A stretch of 64,000 nucleotides of DNA from CALKJU01 sp046349355 (GTDB taxonomy: Bacteria; Pseudomonadota; Alphaproteobacteria; Geminicoccales; Geminicoccaceae): NCBI GenBank assembly GCA_046349355.1, contig JAXMCM010000018.1:186001-250000 (forward strand). Direction: 5' to 3'. Position 1 is the stretch's first letter. Each line of letters begins with the position of its first letter. This document shows positions 16,442 through 25,317 of this stretch, piece by piece. The notes beneath the pieces were generated by a model that was not told the origin of the DNA, searched no databases, and saw only the letters and a list, made by a program, of their open reading frames with translations. The position numbers and the translations under genes are program-made.

Positions 16442-17362
16442 CTAGCCCTCCAGCCCGATCGGCGTGACGAAGCTCGGCGGCTTGACCGCGAGGACCGCGC
16501 AGCGGATCTGCGCCAGGACCTCCTCGGCGGTGCTGCCGATCAGGAAGCCCGGAATCGGGCTGCGGCTGGAGGTGCCCATCACCACGGCGTCGACGCCGCG
16601 CGAGCGGATGAAGTCGGGGATCACCGCGCGCGGGTCGCCGTGGACGAGGTGCGGGTCCATGGCGGCACCGCGCCGCTCGAAGCGGGCGACCAGCTCGGCC
16701 AGGGCGCGGCGATGGGCCGCCTCCTCGGTGGCGCTGATCTCGGCGAAGCGGGTGCCGGTGCGGCTGCGCAGGATGGCCTCGGCCGGCAGCTGCCAGCAGT
16801 GCAGCACGTCGAGCCGGGCGGCGTCGCCGGCGGCCAGCGAGGTCGCCAGCTCGAGGATCCGGTCGTTGAGCACGCCGACCTCCGGGTCCTCGCTGGCCGG
16901 GTCGATGGCGGCAAGCACGCGGGCGAAGCGGGTCGGCGGCTCCGGCGGCACCACCAGCACCGGGCACGGGCACTTGCGGATGAGGTGCAGGTCGGTGCTG
17001 CCGAAATGCTGGTTGCCGCGGCCCGAGGCCTCGGCCGGCTTCAGCACGATGTCGTGCCGGCCGCGGACCACCTCGCGGATGATCTCGATGAAGGGAATGC
17101 CCTCGAGCAGCCGGGCCGAGACCGGCAGGCCGTCGCCGACGAGGCGCTCGCGCAGGCCGCCCAGGAACTCGAGGTAGTGGCCGCGCAGGATGGTCTCGAG
17201 CTCGTCGCCGGGCGTGCCCGCCGCCAGCGGCATCGGCTCGAGGCAGGTGGCCAGCGTCAGCCGGCCCTCGTTGGCGCGGGCCAGTGCAGCGGCGCGGGCC
17301 AGCGCCGGGCTCTCGCCCCGGACGTCGTCGATCACGGCGAGCAGGTTGCGAAAGCGGCGCAT
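16442..17362 (-). CDS. Tandem universal stress protein (UspE-like)
   Basis: This 306-residue cytosolic protein has two Usp domains: residues 1-145 (start MRRFRNLLAVIDD, end CPCPVLVVPPE) and about 150-300 (start FARVLAAIDPAS, end IRCAVLAVKPP). The second domain carries VVMGTSSRSPIPGFLIGSTAEEVL, close to the ATP-binding G-2x-G-9x-G-[ST] signature. The first domain lacks the full signature (LHLIRKCPCP), as in other tandem Usps. Such proteins help cells survive starvation and oxidative stress. It stands alone, convergent with the giant gene. A second tandem Usp gene is at 27017-27868, but the two are not close copies. Confidence 0.9.
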   Translation of the reverse strand: MRRFRNLLAVIDDVRGESPALARAAALARANEGRLTLATCLEPMPLAAGTPGDELETILRGHYLEFLGGLRERLVGDGLPVSARLLEGIPFIEIIREVVRGRHDIVLKPAEASGRGNQHFGSTDLHLIRKCPCPVLVVPPEPPTRFARVLAAIDPASEDPEVGVLNDRILELATSLAAGDAARLDVLHCWQLPAEAILRSRTGTRFAEISATEEAAHRRALAELVARFERRGAAMDPHLVHGDPRAVIPDFIRSRGVDAVVMGTSSRSPIPGFLIGSTAEEVLAQIRCAVLAVKPPSFVTPIGLEG

Positions 17363-17525
17363 GCGGTGTCTCGTTCCTTCCCCGGCGCCGGTTCCCTGCC
17401 GGCTGCATGGGCGGCGAGGTGAGGAGCCGGACGCAGGTATTCAACGACATGTGACGGTCAGGGCAGATTAAACCTTGTTCATGCCGGTTCATGATCGTTT
17501 CTGGTCTTCAAGGGATGTGGACGCG

Positions 17526-18008
17526 ATGGAGCAGGTGACGATCCGCGAGGCCGGCCCGGACGATGCCGGGACGGTGCGGGCGATGGTGCAGGCGCTGGCC
17601 GAGTTCGAGCGGGCGCCGGACGCGGTGCGCGCCACGGAGGCCGACTTCCGCCGCGCACTCGGCAGCGATCCGCCGGAATGCCGCTGCCTGCTCGCCGAGA
17701 GCGCCGGGCGGCCGGCCGGCTTCGCCCTGTGGTTCTTCAATTTCTCGACCTGGGAAGGGCGCCGCGGGATCTATCTCGAGGACATCTTCGTGCACGACTG
17801 GGCGCGCGGCAGCGGCGTCGGCGAACGGCTGCTGCGGCACCTCGCCGGCATCGCCGTCGCCGAAGGCTGCGCCCGCCTCGACCTGTGGGTGCTCGACTGG
17901 AACCCGGCCCGGCGGTTCTACGAGCGGCACGGCATCCGCCACATGGAGGGCTGGCTGCCCTACCGGGTCAGCGGCGAGGCGCTGGCGGCCCTGGCCCGCG
18001 GCGGCTGA
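17526..18008 (+). CDS. GNAT N-acetyltransferase, SSAT-like
   Basis: This 160-residue GCN5-related acetyltransferase transfers acetyl from acetyl-CoA to an amine. The acetyl-CoA loop is in WARGSGVGERLLRHLA, preceded by the strand FALWFFNFSTWEGRRGIYLED and followed by LDLWVLDWNPARRFYERHGI. That W-x-FNFSTW...IYLEDIFV pattern is typical of the diamine/thialysine N-acetyltransferase group, so a small polyamine-like substrate is likely. ATG 17526 is chosen over TTG 17475 because it fits the family N-terminus and has AGGGA upstream. The metal ATPase gene begins 55 bases downstream on the same strand. Confidence 0.9.
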   Translation: MEQVTIREAGPDDAGTVRAMVQALAEFERAPDAVRATEADFRRALGSDPPECRCLLAESAGRPAGFALWFFNFSTWEGRRGIYLEDIFVHDWARGSGVGERLLRHLAGIAVAEGCARLDLWVLDWNPARRFYERHGIRHMEGWLPYRVSGEALAALARGG

Positions 18009-18063
18009 GCGCGGCAGCCTGCCCCACCGCCGCGGCACGCCATTCCTGCTAGCGTCCCCGCCC

Positions 18064-20370
18064 ATGCCGGCCCTCGCGCATCGCCTCGCCCTCGGGCTCG
18101 CCGTCGCCGGCCTCGTCGCCGGCGGGGTGGCGTGGCTGCTCGGTGCGCCGGTGCTCGCCGACCGGCTGTGGGCGGCGGCGATCCTGCCGGCGCTGGCGGT
18201 GCTGCTGGTCGGGATCGTCGACAACCTGCGGCGCGGCGAGACCGGCGTCGACATCGTGGCGGCGCTGTCGATGGGCGGTGCCCTGGCGCTCGGCGAGTAC
18301 CTCGCCGGGGCCGTGGTCGCGGTGATGTTCGCCGGCGGCAACGTGCTCGAGGAGGTCGCCGGACGGCGGGCCGAGCGCGAGCTGACCGCCCTGCTCGGCC
18401 GGGCGCCGCGGGTGGCGCACCGCGAGCGCGACGGGCGGCTCGAGGATGTCCCGGTCGACGCCGTCAGGCCGGGTGACGACATCGTCGTGAAATCGGGCGA
18501 GGTGCTGCCGGTCGACGGCATCGTCACGGGCGAGCCGGCCAGCCTCGACGAATCGGCGATGACCGGCGAGGCCCTGCCGGTGCGCCGCGAGCCCGGCGAG
18601 CGGGCGCGCAGCGGCACGGTCAATGCCGGCGCCCCGCTGCGCCTGCGGGCGACGACGGCCGCCGCCGACAGCACCTATGCGGCGATCGTCCGGCTGGTCG
18701 AGACGGCACGCGGGCAGAAGGCGCCGATGGGCCGCCTCGCCGACCGCTGGGCGCTCTTCTTCCTGCCGCTCACGCTGGTCATGGCCGGCGGCGCCTGGGC
18801 GCTGTCGGGCGATCCGGCGCGGGCGCTGGCGGTGCTGGTGGTGGCGACCCCCTGCCCGCTGATCCTGGCGGTCCCGGTGGCCATCGTCGCCGGCATCTCG
18901 GCGGCGGCCCGGCGCGGCATCCTCGTCAAGGGCGGGGCGGCGCTCGAGACCTTCGCCCGCGCCGCAACGCTGATGCTCGACAAGACCGGCACGCTGACCA
19001 CCGGCATCGCCCGGCTTGAGGCGATCGAGTGCCCGGGTCCGCTCGACCCGGACGAGCTGGTCCGCCTGGCGGCCTCGCTCGACCAGGTGTCGCAGCACCC
19101 GATGGCCCAGGCCGTGGTCGCGGCGGCGCGCGGCCGCAAGCTGCCGCTGGCGATGCCCGAGCAGGTGGTCGAGACGCCGGGTGCCGGGCTCGAGGGCCTG
19201 GTCGGCGGCCGCCGGGTCCGGCTCGGCAGCCTCGGCTATGTCAGCGAGGGCCGCGACGGCGCCGCCTGGGCCGAGCGGCTGGCCCGCCGGGCCGCCCGCG
19301 ACGGCTCGTCCGGCGTGTTCGTCGCGATCGACGGCGAGCTCGCCGGGGCGCTGCTGCTGGCCGACGAGATCCGCATCGAGACGCCGCGAGCCCTGCGCGC
19401 GCTGCACCGGGCCGGCATCCGCCGGATCGTCATGCTGAGCGGCGACCGGCTCGACGTCGCCGAGACCATCGCCGCGGCCGTGGGCGTCGACGCGGTGCTG
19501 GCCGAGCGCTCGCCGCAGGACAAGGTCGACGCCGTCCGGGCCGAGAGTGCCGAGGCGGTGACGGTGATGGTCGGCGACGGCGTCAACGACGCGCCGGCGC
19601 TGGCCGCGGCCGACGTCGGCGTGGCGATGGGCGCCCGCGGCGCCGGGGCCGCCAGCGAGGCCGCCGACGTGGTGCTGATGGTCGACCGGATCGACCGGCT
19701 GGCCGAGGGCATCGCCACGGCCCGGCGCACCCGGCGGATCGCGCTCGAGAGCATCGTCGCCGGCATGGGGCTGTCGCTGCTGGGCATGCTGGCGGCGGCC
19801 TTCGGCTACCTGCCGCCGGTGGCGGGTGCGCTGGTCCAGGAGGCGATCGACGTCGCGGTGATCCTGAACGCGCTGCGCGCCCTGCGCGGCGCCACCCCGC
19901 CGCAGCCCGTGCTGGAAGGCGCCAGTGCCCACGCGCTGGAGGCCGAGCACAAGGCGCTGCTGCCGCTGCTCGACCGGCTGCGGGCGCTGGCCGACCGGCT
20001 GCACCGCGGCGACGGGCCCGAGGCCGTGGCGGAGCTGCGCGCGGTCGAGCAGGAGCTGCGCACGACGGTGCTGCCGCACGAGCGCAGCGACGAGGCCGAG
20101 CTGCATCCGCGGATCGCGACGCTGCTCGGCGGCCGCGACCCGATGGCGGCGATCAGCCGGACGCATCGCGAGATCGGCCACCTCGCCCGGCGGCTGGGGC
20201 GGCTGGTGGCCGAGCTTCCCGCGGAGGGGCCGAGCCCCGAGGACCTGCCGGAGCTGCGCCGCACGCTCTACGCGCTGGACGCCATCCTCCGCCTGCACTT
20301 CGCGCAGGAGGACGAGATCTACCAGAGCGTCGCCGCCGAGCCGGCGCGGGCGGCGCGGACCGCCACCTAG
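18064..20370 (+). CDS. P1B-5-like metal-exporting ATPase with C-terminal hemerythrin domain
   Basis: This 768-residue P-type ATPase pumps metal ions out at the cost of ATP. The phosphorylation site is DKTGT (Asp306). The actuator loop has SAMTGEALPV. The ATP-binding/hinge region ends VMVGDGVNDAPAL. The membrane metal motif is TPCP (residues 262-265) instead of CPC, and the last membrane helices contain QEAID (592-596). TPC plus QExxD marks subgroup P1B-5, whose studied member is Sinorhizobium meliloti Nia (Ni and Fe). Residues ~620-765 form a hemerythrin-like bundle with spaced His and acidic residues (AEHKAL, PHERSDEAELHP, THREIGH, HFAQEDEIY), also typical of P1B-5. There is no N-terminal heavy-metal domain. 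Its stop shares CTAG with the convergent gene. Confidence 0.92.
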   Translation: MPALAHRLALGLAVAGLVAGGVAWLLGAPVLADRLWAAAILPALAVLLVGIVDNLRRGETGVDIVAALSMGGALALGEYLAGAVVAVMFAGGNVLEEVAGRRAERELTALLGRAPRVAHRERDGRLEDVPVDAVRPGDDIVVKSGEVLPVDGIVTGEPASLDESAMTGEALPVRREPGERARSGTVNAGAPLRLRATTAAADSTYAAIVRLVETARGQKAPMGRLADRWALFFLPLTLVMAGGAWALSGDPARALAVLVVATPCPLILAVPVAIVAGISAAARRGILVKGGAALETFARAATLMLDKTGTLTTGIARLEAIECPGPLDPDELVRLAASLDQVSQHPMAQAVVAAARGRKLPLAMPEQVVETPGAGLEGLVGGRRVRLGSLGYVSEGRDGAAWAERLARRAARDGSSGVFVAIDGELAGALLLADEIRIETPRALRALHRAGIRRIVMLSGDRLDVAETIAAAVGVDAVLAERSPQDKVDAVRAESAEAVTVMVGDGVNDAPALAAADVGVAMGARGAGAASEAADVVLMVDRIDRLAEGIATARRTRRIALESIVAGMGLSLLGMLAAAFGYLPPVAGALVQEAIDVAVILNALRALRGATPPQPVLEGASAHALEAEHKALLPLLDRLRALADRLHRGDGPEAVAELRAVEQELRTTVLPHERSDEAELHPRIATLLGGRDPMAAISRTHREIGHLARRLGRLVAELPAEGPSPEDLPELRRTLYALDAILRLHFAQEDEIYQSVAAEPARAARTAT

Positions 20371-21677
20371 CGGCAGCGGGCGAGGTCGCGGCGGACGGTG
20401 CGGCTGTGCGGCCGGGCGGCGAGGCGCCGCTCCAGCAGGCTGCGGGCGGCGGCGAAGCGGCCGTCGCGGATGGCGGCCTCGATCAGGGTCAGGGGCAGGA
20501 GGTCGCGCTGGGCGTGGCTGCCGCCCATCTGCGGCCAGTCGGGCTCGGCCGCGGCGAGGCGGTCGAAGGCCTCGCCATGGCGACCCTCGGCGAAGGCACG
20601 CATGGCGAGCGCGATCGGCAGGCCGCCGCGCCGCGTCATGGCGGCGCGGCGATAGCTCCCGCCGGCGGCTGCACCGAGCGTCGCCACGAGCCGGTCGGCG
20701 GCCTCGGCCTCGCCGGTGGCGGCGAAGGCCAGCATGGCGTGGACGTCGTTGAAGGCATGGCGGGCGTCGGCGGCGTGCGGGACGAGGCGACGCGCGACCT
20801 CGGGCATGCGTCCGCCGGTGTCGGCACCGGCCAGCATCAGCCGCCAGAGCAGGGCCGCGGCGTCGCACAGGTTGAGGACGATGGCGCCGTCGCCCGGGCG
20901 GACGAAGCGGTCGTAGACGGCCAGCGCGCCGTCCGGGTCCTCGACCTCGATGTGGTAGAGGGCCAGGTGCCAGGCGTTGTGGACGGTGAAGAAGCTGCCC
21001 TCCTGCCACGAGGCGGCATGCTCGGCGTACCAGCGCTGGCCGTCCTCGGCCCGGCCCTGCTCCTCCAGCACGTGCGCCACGGCGTGCAGCGCGTAGCCGT
21101 CGTCCGGCGCGGCGGCGACGGCGGCCCGGCCGGCGGCTTCCGCCTCGGCGAAGCGGCCGTTCTCCTCGAGGCCGAAGGCGAGCATGCCGGTGACCGCACT
21201 GTGGCCCGGCAGGTCCGCGGGCCAGTCGGCCAGCGAGCGCTGCGGCCGGGCCAGCAGGGCCGCGGTGCCGGCGGTGAAGAAGTCGCCCTGGTGCGCGAAG
21301 AACAGGGCGACGAGGTCGCGCGGAGCCGCGCGCAGGGCCTGGTCCAGCCGGTCGAGGCCGCCGTCGAGGTCGCCCGCCATCCAGCGGCGCAGGCCATCGA
21401 GGTGCAGGCGCTCGCGGTCGTTGAGCGGCAGGGCCGCCGCGGCGTCGAGCGAGGCGGCGGCATCGGCGTCGAAGTCGGGCTGCATGGCGAAGGCCAGCAT
21501 GGCGGCCTTGAGCAGGTGCGCCACGGCCAGCGTCGGGTCGCGGGCCAGCGCCGCGTCGGCGGCGGCGAACGGGTCGCCGCGGAACGCCGCCATCGCCATC
21601 AGCGCCTGCTCGAGCTGCGCCAGGGCCTGCGGGTCGCTGCCGCTCCAGGTCACGCCACGGGGATCGACCAGCACCAT
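20367..21677 (-). CDS. TPR protein of the TTC38 family
   Basis: This 436-residue soluble protein is made of tetratricopeptide-like helical pairs and resembles tetratricopeptide repeat protein 38. Telling segments are FFAHQGDFFTAGTAAL, ALHAVAHVLEEQGR and FFTVHNAWHLALYHIE. The His-rich VHNAWHLALYH stretch is a family hallmark and may mark an active or ligand site, though no reaction is established. The open frame continues far upstream, but ATG 21675-21677 gives the family-length protein. Its stop codon overlaps that of the metal ATPase (CTAG). TPR modules usually mediate protein contacts; the partner is unknown. Confidence 0.85.
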   Translation of the reverse strand: MVLVDPRGVTWSGSDPQALAQLEQALMAMAAFRGDPFAAADAALARDPTLAVAHLLKAAMLAFAMQPDFDADAAASLDAAAALPLNDRERLHLDGLRRWMAGDLDGGLDRLDQALRAAPRDLVALFFAHQGDFFTAGTAALLARPQRSLADWPADLPGHSAVTGMLAFGLEENGRFAEAEAAGRAAVAAAPDDGYALHAVAHVLEEQGRAEDGQRWYAEHAASWQEGSFFTVHNAWHLALYHIEVEDPDGALAVYDRFVRPGDGAIVLNLCDAAALLWRLMLAGADTGGRMPEVARRLVPHAADARHAFNDVHAMLAFAATGEAEAADRLVATLGAAAGGSYRRAAMTRRGGLPIALAMRAFAEGRHGEAFDRLAAAEPDWPQMGGSHAQRDLLPLTLIEAAIRDGRFAAARSLLERRLAARPHSRTVRRDLARCR

Positions 21678-21746
21678 CCGCCCGCGGTCCCTCCAAGCCG
21701 GCCGTAGCCGCCATGCCGGCGGCCGGGCTAGTGTCCGGCCGGGATC

Positions 21747-22640
21747 ATGCCGCAGCCGGTCCCGCCCACGCCAGCGCCGCACCCCCGAGCCCGCATGCGC
21801 CGTTTCCTCGCCCGAGACCCGCTGGCCGCGTTCGGCCTCGCCGTGATCGTGCTGCTGGTGCTGGCGGCGCTGCTGGCGCCGCAGCTGGCCCCCTACGATC
21901 CGGACGAGCAGTTCTTCGACGGGCTGACGCTGGAGGGCGCGCCGCTGCCGCCGGACGCCCGGTTCTGGCTCGGCACCGACCAGCTCGGCCGCGACCTCCT
22001 CTCGCGGCTGCTCTACGGCGCCAGGACCTCGCTGGTGGTGGGCGTCGTCGCCAACGGGGCGGCCCTCGTGATCGGGGCGGCGCTGGGCCTCGCCGCCGGC
22101 TGGTTCCGGGGGTGGACGGGTGCTGCGATCATGCGCTTCACCGACCTGATGATGGCTTTTCCCGCGCTGCTGCTGGCGATCGCGCTGGCCGCCATCTTCC
22201 GCCCGTCCTTGTGGATCGTGGCCATGGTGATCGCGCTGGTGAACTGGGTGCAGATCGCCCGGGTCGTCTACACCCAGACCATAGGCCTCGTGGAGAAGGA
22301 CTGGATCGAGGCGGCGCGCGGCCTCGGTGCGGGGCCGGCGCGCATCCTCGGGCAGCACGTGCTGCCGCACCTGCTGCCGACGCTGCTGGTGTGGGGGACG
22401 CTGGGCATCGCCACGACCGTGCTGCTCGAGGCGACGCTGTCCTTCCTCGGCATCGGCGTGCAGCCGCCGACGGCGTCCTGGGGCAACATCATCTTCGAGA
22501 ACCAGACCTACTTCGCGACCGCGCCGTGGCTGGTGTTCTTCCCCGGGGCGGCGATCCTGCTGACGGCGCTGGCCTTCAACCTCGTCGGCGAGGCACTGAA
22601 CGAGGCGCTGGACCCGCGCCGGGCGGAGCTGGGCCGGTGA
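21747..22640 (+). CDS. Oligopeptide/dipeptide ABC permease, DppC-like
   Basis: This 297-residue inner-membrane permease of the OppC/DppC family has a cytosolic N-terminus, then a first helix (AAFGLAVIVLLVLAALLAP) and a large periplasmic loop with FWLGTDQLGRDLLSRLLYGAR, the usual OppC signature. The EAA loop that contacts the ATPase reads DWIEAARGLGAGPARIL. Starts at 21747 or 21795 (MRRFLARDP) are both possible. The stop overlaps the GTG of the DppB-like gene (GTGA), so translation is coupled. No substrate-binding protein or ATPase gene lies nearby, so the pair must use components encoded elsewhere. Confidence 0.9.
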   Translation: MPQPVPPTPAPHPRARMRRFLARDPLAAFGLAVIVLLVLAALLAPQLAPYDPDEQFFDGLTLEGAPLPPDARFWLGTDQLGRDLLSRLLYGARTSLVVGVVANGAALVIGAALGLAAGWFRGWTGAAIMRFTDLMMAFPALLLAIALAAIFRPSLWIVAMVIALVNWVQIARVVYTQTIGLVEKDWIEAARGLGAGPARILGQHVLPHLLPTLLVWGTLGIATTVLLEATLSFLGIGVQPPTASWGNIIFENQTYFATAPWLVFFPGAAILLTALAFNLVGEALNEALDPRRAELGR

Positions 22641-23560
22641 TCCGCTACATGGCAGGCCGCGTCGGCCAGGCGCTGTTCATCCTGCTCGGCATCACCTTCG
22701 TCACCTACACGCTGCTTTTTCTGCTCCCGGCCGATCCGGTCCGGGCGCTGACCAAGGGCAGCGCCACGCCCGAGGTGGTCGAGAACATCCGCCGCCAGCT
22801 CGGCCTCGACCTGCCGTTCTGGCAGCAGTACCTGCGCTACCTCGGCCACCTGCTGCAGGGCGACCTCGGCCGCTCCTACCAGCAGAAGACCGAGGTCACC
22901 GAACTGATCCTGTCGCGCCTGCCGGCGACGCTGCTGCTGATGGCCGGGGCCATCGCCTGGGAGCTGGTGCTGGGCCTCGCCGCCGGCATCTGGGCCGCCA
23001 CCCGGCGCGGCAGGGCCGGCGACCGGGCGGTGATGCTGCTGGCCTTCGCCGCCGTCTCGGCCCCGCAGTTCGTGGTCGGCATCCTGCTGCTCTACGTGTT
23101 CTCGGTGCAGCTCGCCTGGCTGCCGCTGGGCGGCTATGGCGAGCTCCGCCACCTCGTGCTGCCGTCGCTGACGCTGGGGCTGCTCGGGGCCGGCTGGTAC
23201 GCCCGGATGAGCCGGACCGCGATGGTCGAGGCGCTGGGCCAGGACTACATCCGCACCGCGCGGGCCAAGGGTGCCGGCGAGTGGCGGGTCGTGCTGGTCC
23301 ACGCCTTCCGCAACGCCGCCCTGCCGATCGTCGCGATGATCGGCCTCGACATCGGCATCTTCATGAGCGGGGCGGTGGTGGTCGAATCGGTGTTCGGCTG
23401 GCCCGGCATCGGCCAGCTCGCCTGGCAGGCCATCCAGCGCGTCGACATCCCGATCATCGTCGGCGTCACCACGGTCGCCGCCGTGTTCATCGTGCTGGGC
23501 AACCTGCTGGCGGACCTCGTGGCGCCCTGGGTCGACCCGCGGATCAGGCTGCAGCGGTAG
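22637..23560 (+). CDS. Oligopeptide/dipeptide ABC permease, DppB-like
   Basis: This 307-residue OppB/DppB-family permease starts at GTG 22637, overlapping the stop of its partner by four bases. It has the standard first helix (ALFILLGITFVTYTLLFLLP), the SYQQKTEV loop, the EAA motif in ARAKGAGEWRVVLVHAFRNA and the terminal WVDPRIRLQ. The gene order C then B is the reverse of classical opp/dpp operons. The 3' end overlaps the convergent GMC oxidoreductase by 17 bases. Transport of short peptides is the family role; nickel or other ligands are possible in some members. Confidence 0.9.
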   Translation: MIRYMAGRVGQALFILLGITFVTYTLLFLLPADPVRALTKGSATPEVVENIRRQLGLDLPFWQQYLRYLGHLLQGDLGRSYQQKTEVTELILSRLPATLLLMAGAIAWELVLGLAAGIWAATRRGRAGDRAVMLLAFAAVSAPQFVVGILLLYVFSVQLAWLPLGGYGELRHLVLPSLTLGLLGAGWYARMSRTAMVEALGQDYIRTARAKGAGEWRVVLVHAFRNAALPIVAMIGLDIGIFMSGAVVVESVFGWPGIGQLAWQAIQRVDIPIIVGVTTVAAVFIVLGNLLADLVAPWVDPRIRLQR

Positions 23561-25232
23561 CCGGCCGGCCCACCCGCTGGCGGATACGCCACTCGGGATC
23601 GGACCAGACCGGTGCCTCGGACGGCGGCAGCGGCGGGCGGCCGAGGATCAGGTCGGCGGCCTTCTCGGCGATCATGATGGTGGGGGCGTTGAGGTTGCCG
23701 GACGGCTCGCTCGGCATGATCGAGGCGTCGACGACGCGCAGGCCGTCGAGGCCGCGGACCCGGCAGGCGGGGTCGACCACGGCATCGTCGCCCTGCCCCA
23801 TCCGGCAGGTGCCGCAGGGGTGGTAGGCGCTGTCGGTCTTGGCGCGGACGAACGCGTCGATCTCGGCATCGCTGCGCACGTCCGGGCCCGGGCGGATCTC
23901 CCGCCCGCGGAACGGGTCGAAGGCGCGCTGGGCGAAGATCTCGCGCGAGAGGGTCACGCAGTCGCGCATCTCCTGGCGGTCGCGCGCCTCGCTCAACAGG
24001 TTGGGCTGGAGCAGCGGATGCCGGCGCGGATCGGCGTCGCGCAGGCGCAAGGTGCCCCGGCTCGCCGGGCGCATCGGCCCGACATGCGCCTGGAAGGCGT
24101 GGAAGTCGGCCGGCGAGCGGCCGTGGTCGTCGATCAGCGCCGGCAGGAAATGGTACTGGATGTCGGGGTGCGGGACGCCGGGGCGGGAGCGGACGAAGGC
24201 GCCGGCCTCGAGGTGCGAGCTGGCGCCGAGGCCGGTGCCGGTGAGCATCCACTCGGCGCCGATCTTCACCATGTTCTGCGGCTTCATCGCCGGCATCAGG
24301 GTGACCGGCTGGGTGCAGGCGTACTGCACGTAGAGCTCGACATGGTCCTGCAGGTTCGCGCCGACGCCCGGCAGGTCGTGGACGACCGGGATGCCGTGCC
24401 CGCGCAGGTGCTCGGCAGGGCCGATGCCGGACAGCATCAGCAACTGCGGCGAGTTGATCGCACCGCCCGCGAGGATCACCTCGCGCGCGGCAAAGGCCTG
24501 CTTGGCGTGGCCGTTCTCGACGTAGCGGATGCCGACGGCACGGCCGCCCTCGACGGTGATCGCGGTGACCAGGGCGCGCGGCACCAGGGTCAGGTTCTTC
24601 CGCCGCACGGCCGGGCGCATGTAGGCGTCGGCGGCACCCCAGCGGCGGCCCTTGTGGACGGTCATGTCCATCCGGGCGAAGCCTTCCTGCCGGTAGCCGT
24701 TCATGTCGTCGGTGCGGCCGTAGCCGGCCTGCACGCCGGCCTCGATGAAGGCATCGAACAGCGGGTTCGGGGTGTCGGCGGCCCAGACGCGCAAGGGACC
24801 CGCGTCGCCGCGCCAGGCGTCGCCGCCGACCGAGCGGGTCTCGGCCTTGCGGAAGTAGGGCAGCACCTCGGCGTAGGACCAGCCCGGGCAGCCCTCGTCG
24901 CGGGCCCAGCGGTCGTAGTCGAAGGCGTGGCCGCGGATGTAGACCATGGCGTTGAGCGCCGACGAGCCGCCGACGACGCGGCCGCGCGGCCAGTACAGGC
25001 GGCGGCCGTCGAGATGCGCCTGCGGCTCGGTGTGGTAGAACCAGTTCAGCCGGTCGTTCATCAGGTTGTAGGTCAGCGCCGCCGGCATGCTGACCTTCCA
25101 GCCGCGGCCCCAGGGCCCGGCCTCGACGACGAGCACCCGCAGCGAACGGTCGGCGCTCAGCCGGTTGGCCAGCACGCAGCCGGCCGAGCCGGCGCCGACG
25201 ATCACGTAGTCGAATTCGTTGAGCGCGCTCAC
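23544..25232 (-). CDS. GMC-family FAD oxidoreductase (choline dehydrogenase-like)
   Basis: This 562-residue flavoprotein oxidises an alcohol substrate. The FAD-binding motif is VGAGSAGCVLANRL (residues 12-25). GMC signature 1 (GRVVGGSSALNAMVYIRG) and signature 2 (GGAINSPQLLMLSGIGP) are both present. The C-terminal active-site region has YHPCGTCRMG and NLNAPTIMIAEKAAD. The start is GTG at 25230-25232. BetA (choline) is the best-known relative, but this family includes many alcohol dehydrogenases and no betB, betI or transporter is beside it, so I leave the substrate open. It is convergent with the DppB-like gene. Confidence 0.9.
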   Translation of the reverse strand: MSALNEFDYVIVGAGSAGCVLANRLSADRSLRVLVVEAGPWGRGWKVSMPAALTYNLMNDRLNWFYHTEPQAHLDGRRLYWPRGRVVGGSSALNAMVYIRGHAFDYDRWARDEGCPGWSYAEVLPYFRKAETRSVGGDAWRGDAGPLRVWAADTPNPLFDAFIEAGVQAGYGRTDDMNGYRQEGFARMDMTVHKGRRWGAADAYMRPAVRRKNLTLVPRALVTAITVEGGRAVGIRYVENGHAKQAFAAREVILAGGAINSPQLLMLSGIGPAEHLRGHGIPVVHDLPGVGANLQDHVELYVQYACTQPVTLMPAMKPQNMVKIGAEWMLTGTGLGASSHLEAGAFVRSRPGVPHPDIQYHFLPALIDDHGRSPADFHAFQAHVGPMRPASRGTLRLRDADPRRHPLLQPNLLSEARDRQEMRDCVTLSREIFAQRAFDPFRGREIRPGPDVRSDAEIDAFVRAKTDSAYHPCGTCRMGQGDDAVVDPACRVRGLDGLRVVDASIMPSEPSGNLNAPTIMIAEKAADLILGRPPLPPSEAPVWSDPEWRIRQRVGRPATAAA

Positions 25233-25317
25233 GACACCCCCGGAAACGGGGATGCCAATGCAGCAAACCGGGCGCGGCGTGAAGCCCTGCCGCCGCCGCA
25301 GGGTCCCGGCGGCGGCC

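Noticed and set aside
18049..21714. 1,221-codon minus-strand frame across the metal ATPase and TPR gene
   Set aside because: Arg/Pro/Gly-rich shadow; it runs through two strongly supported genes in another frame.
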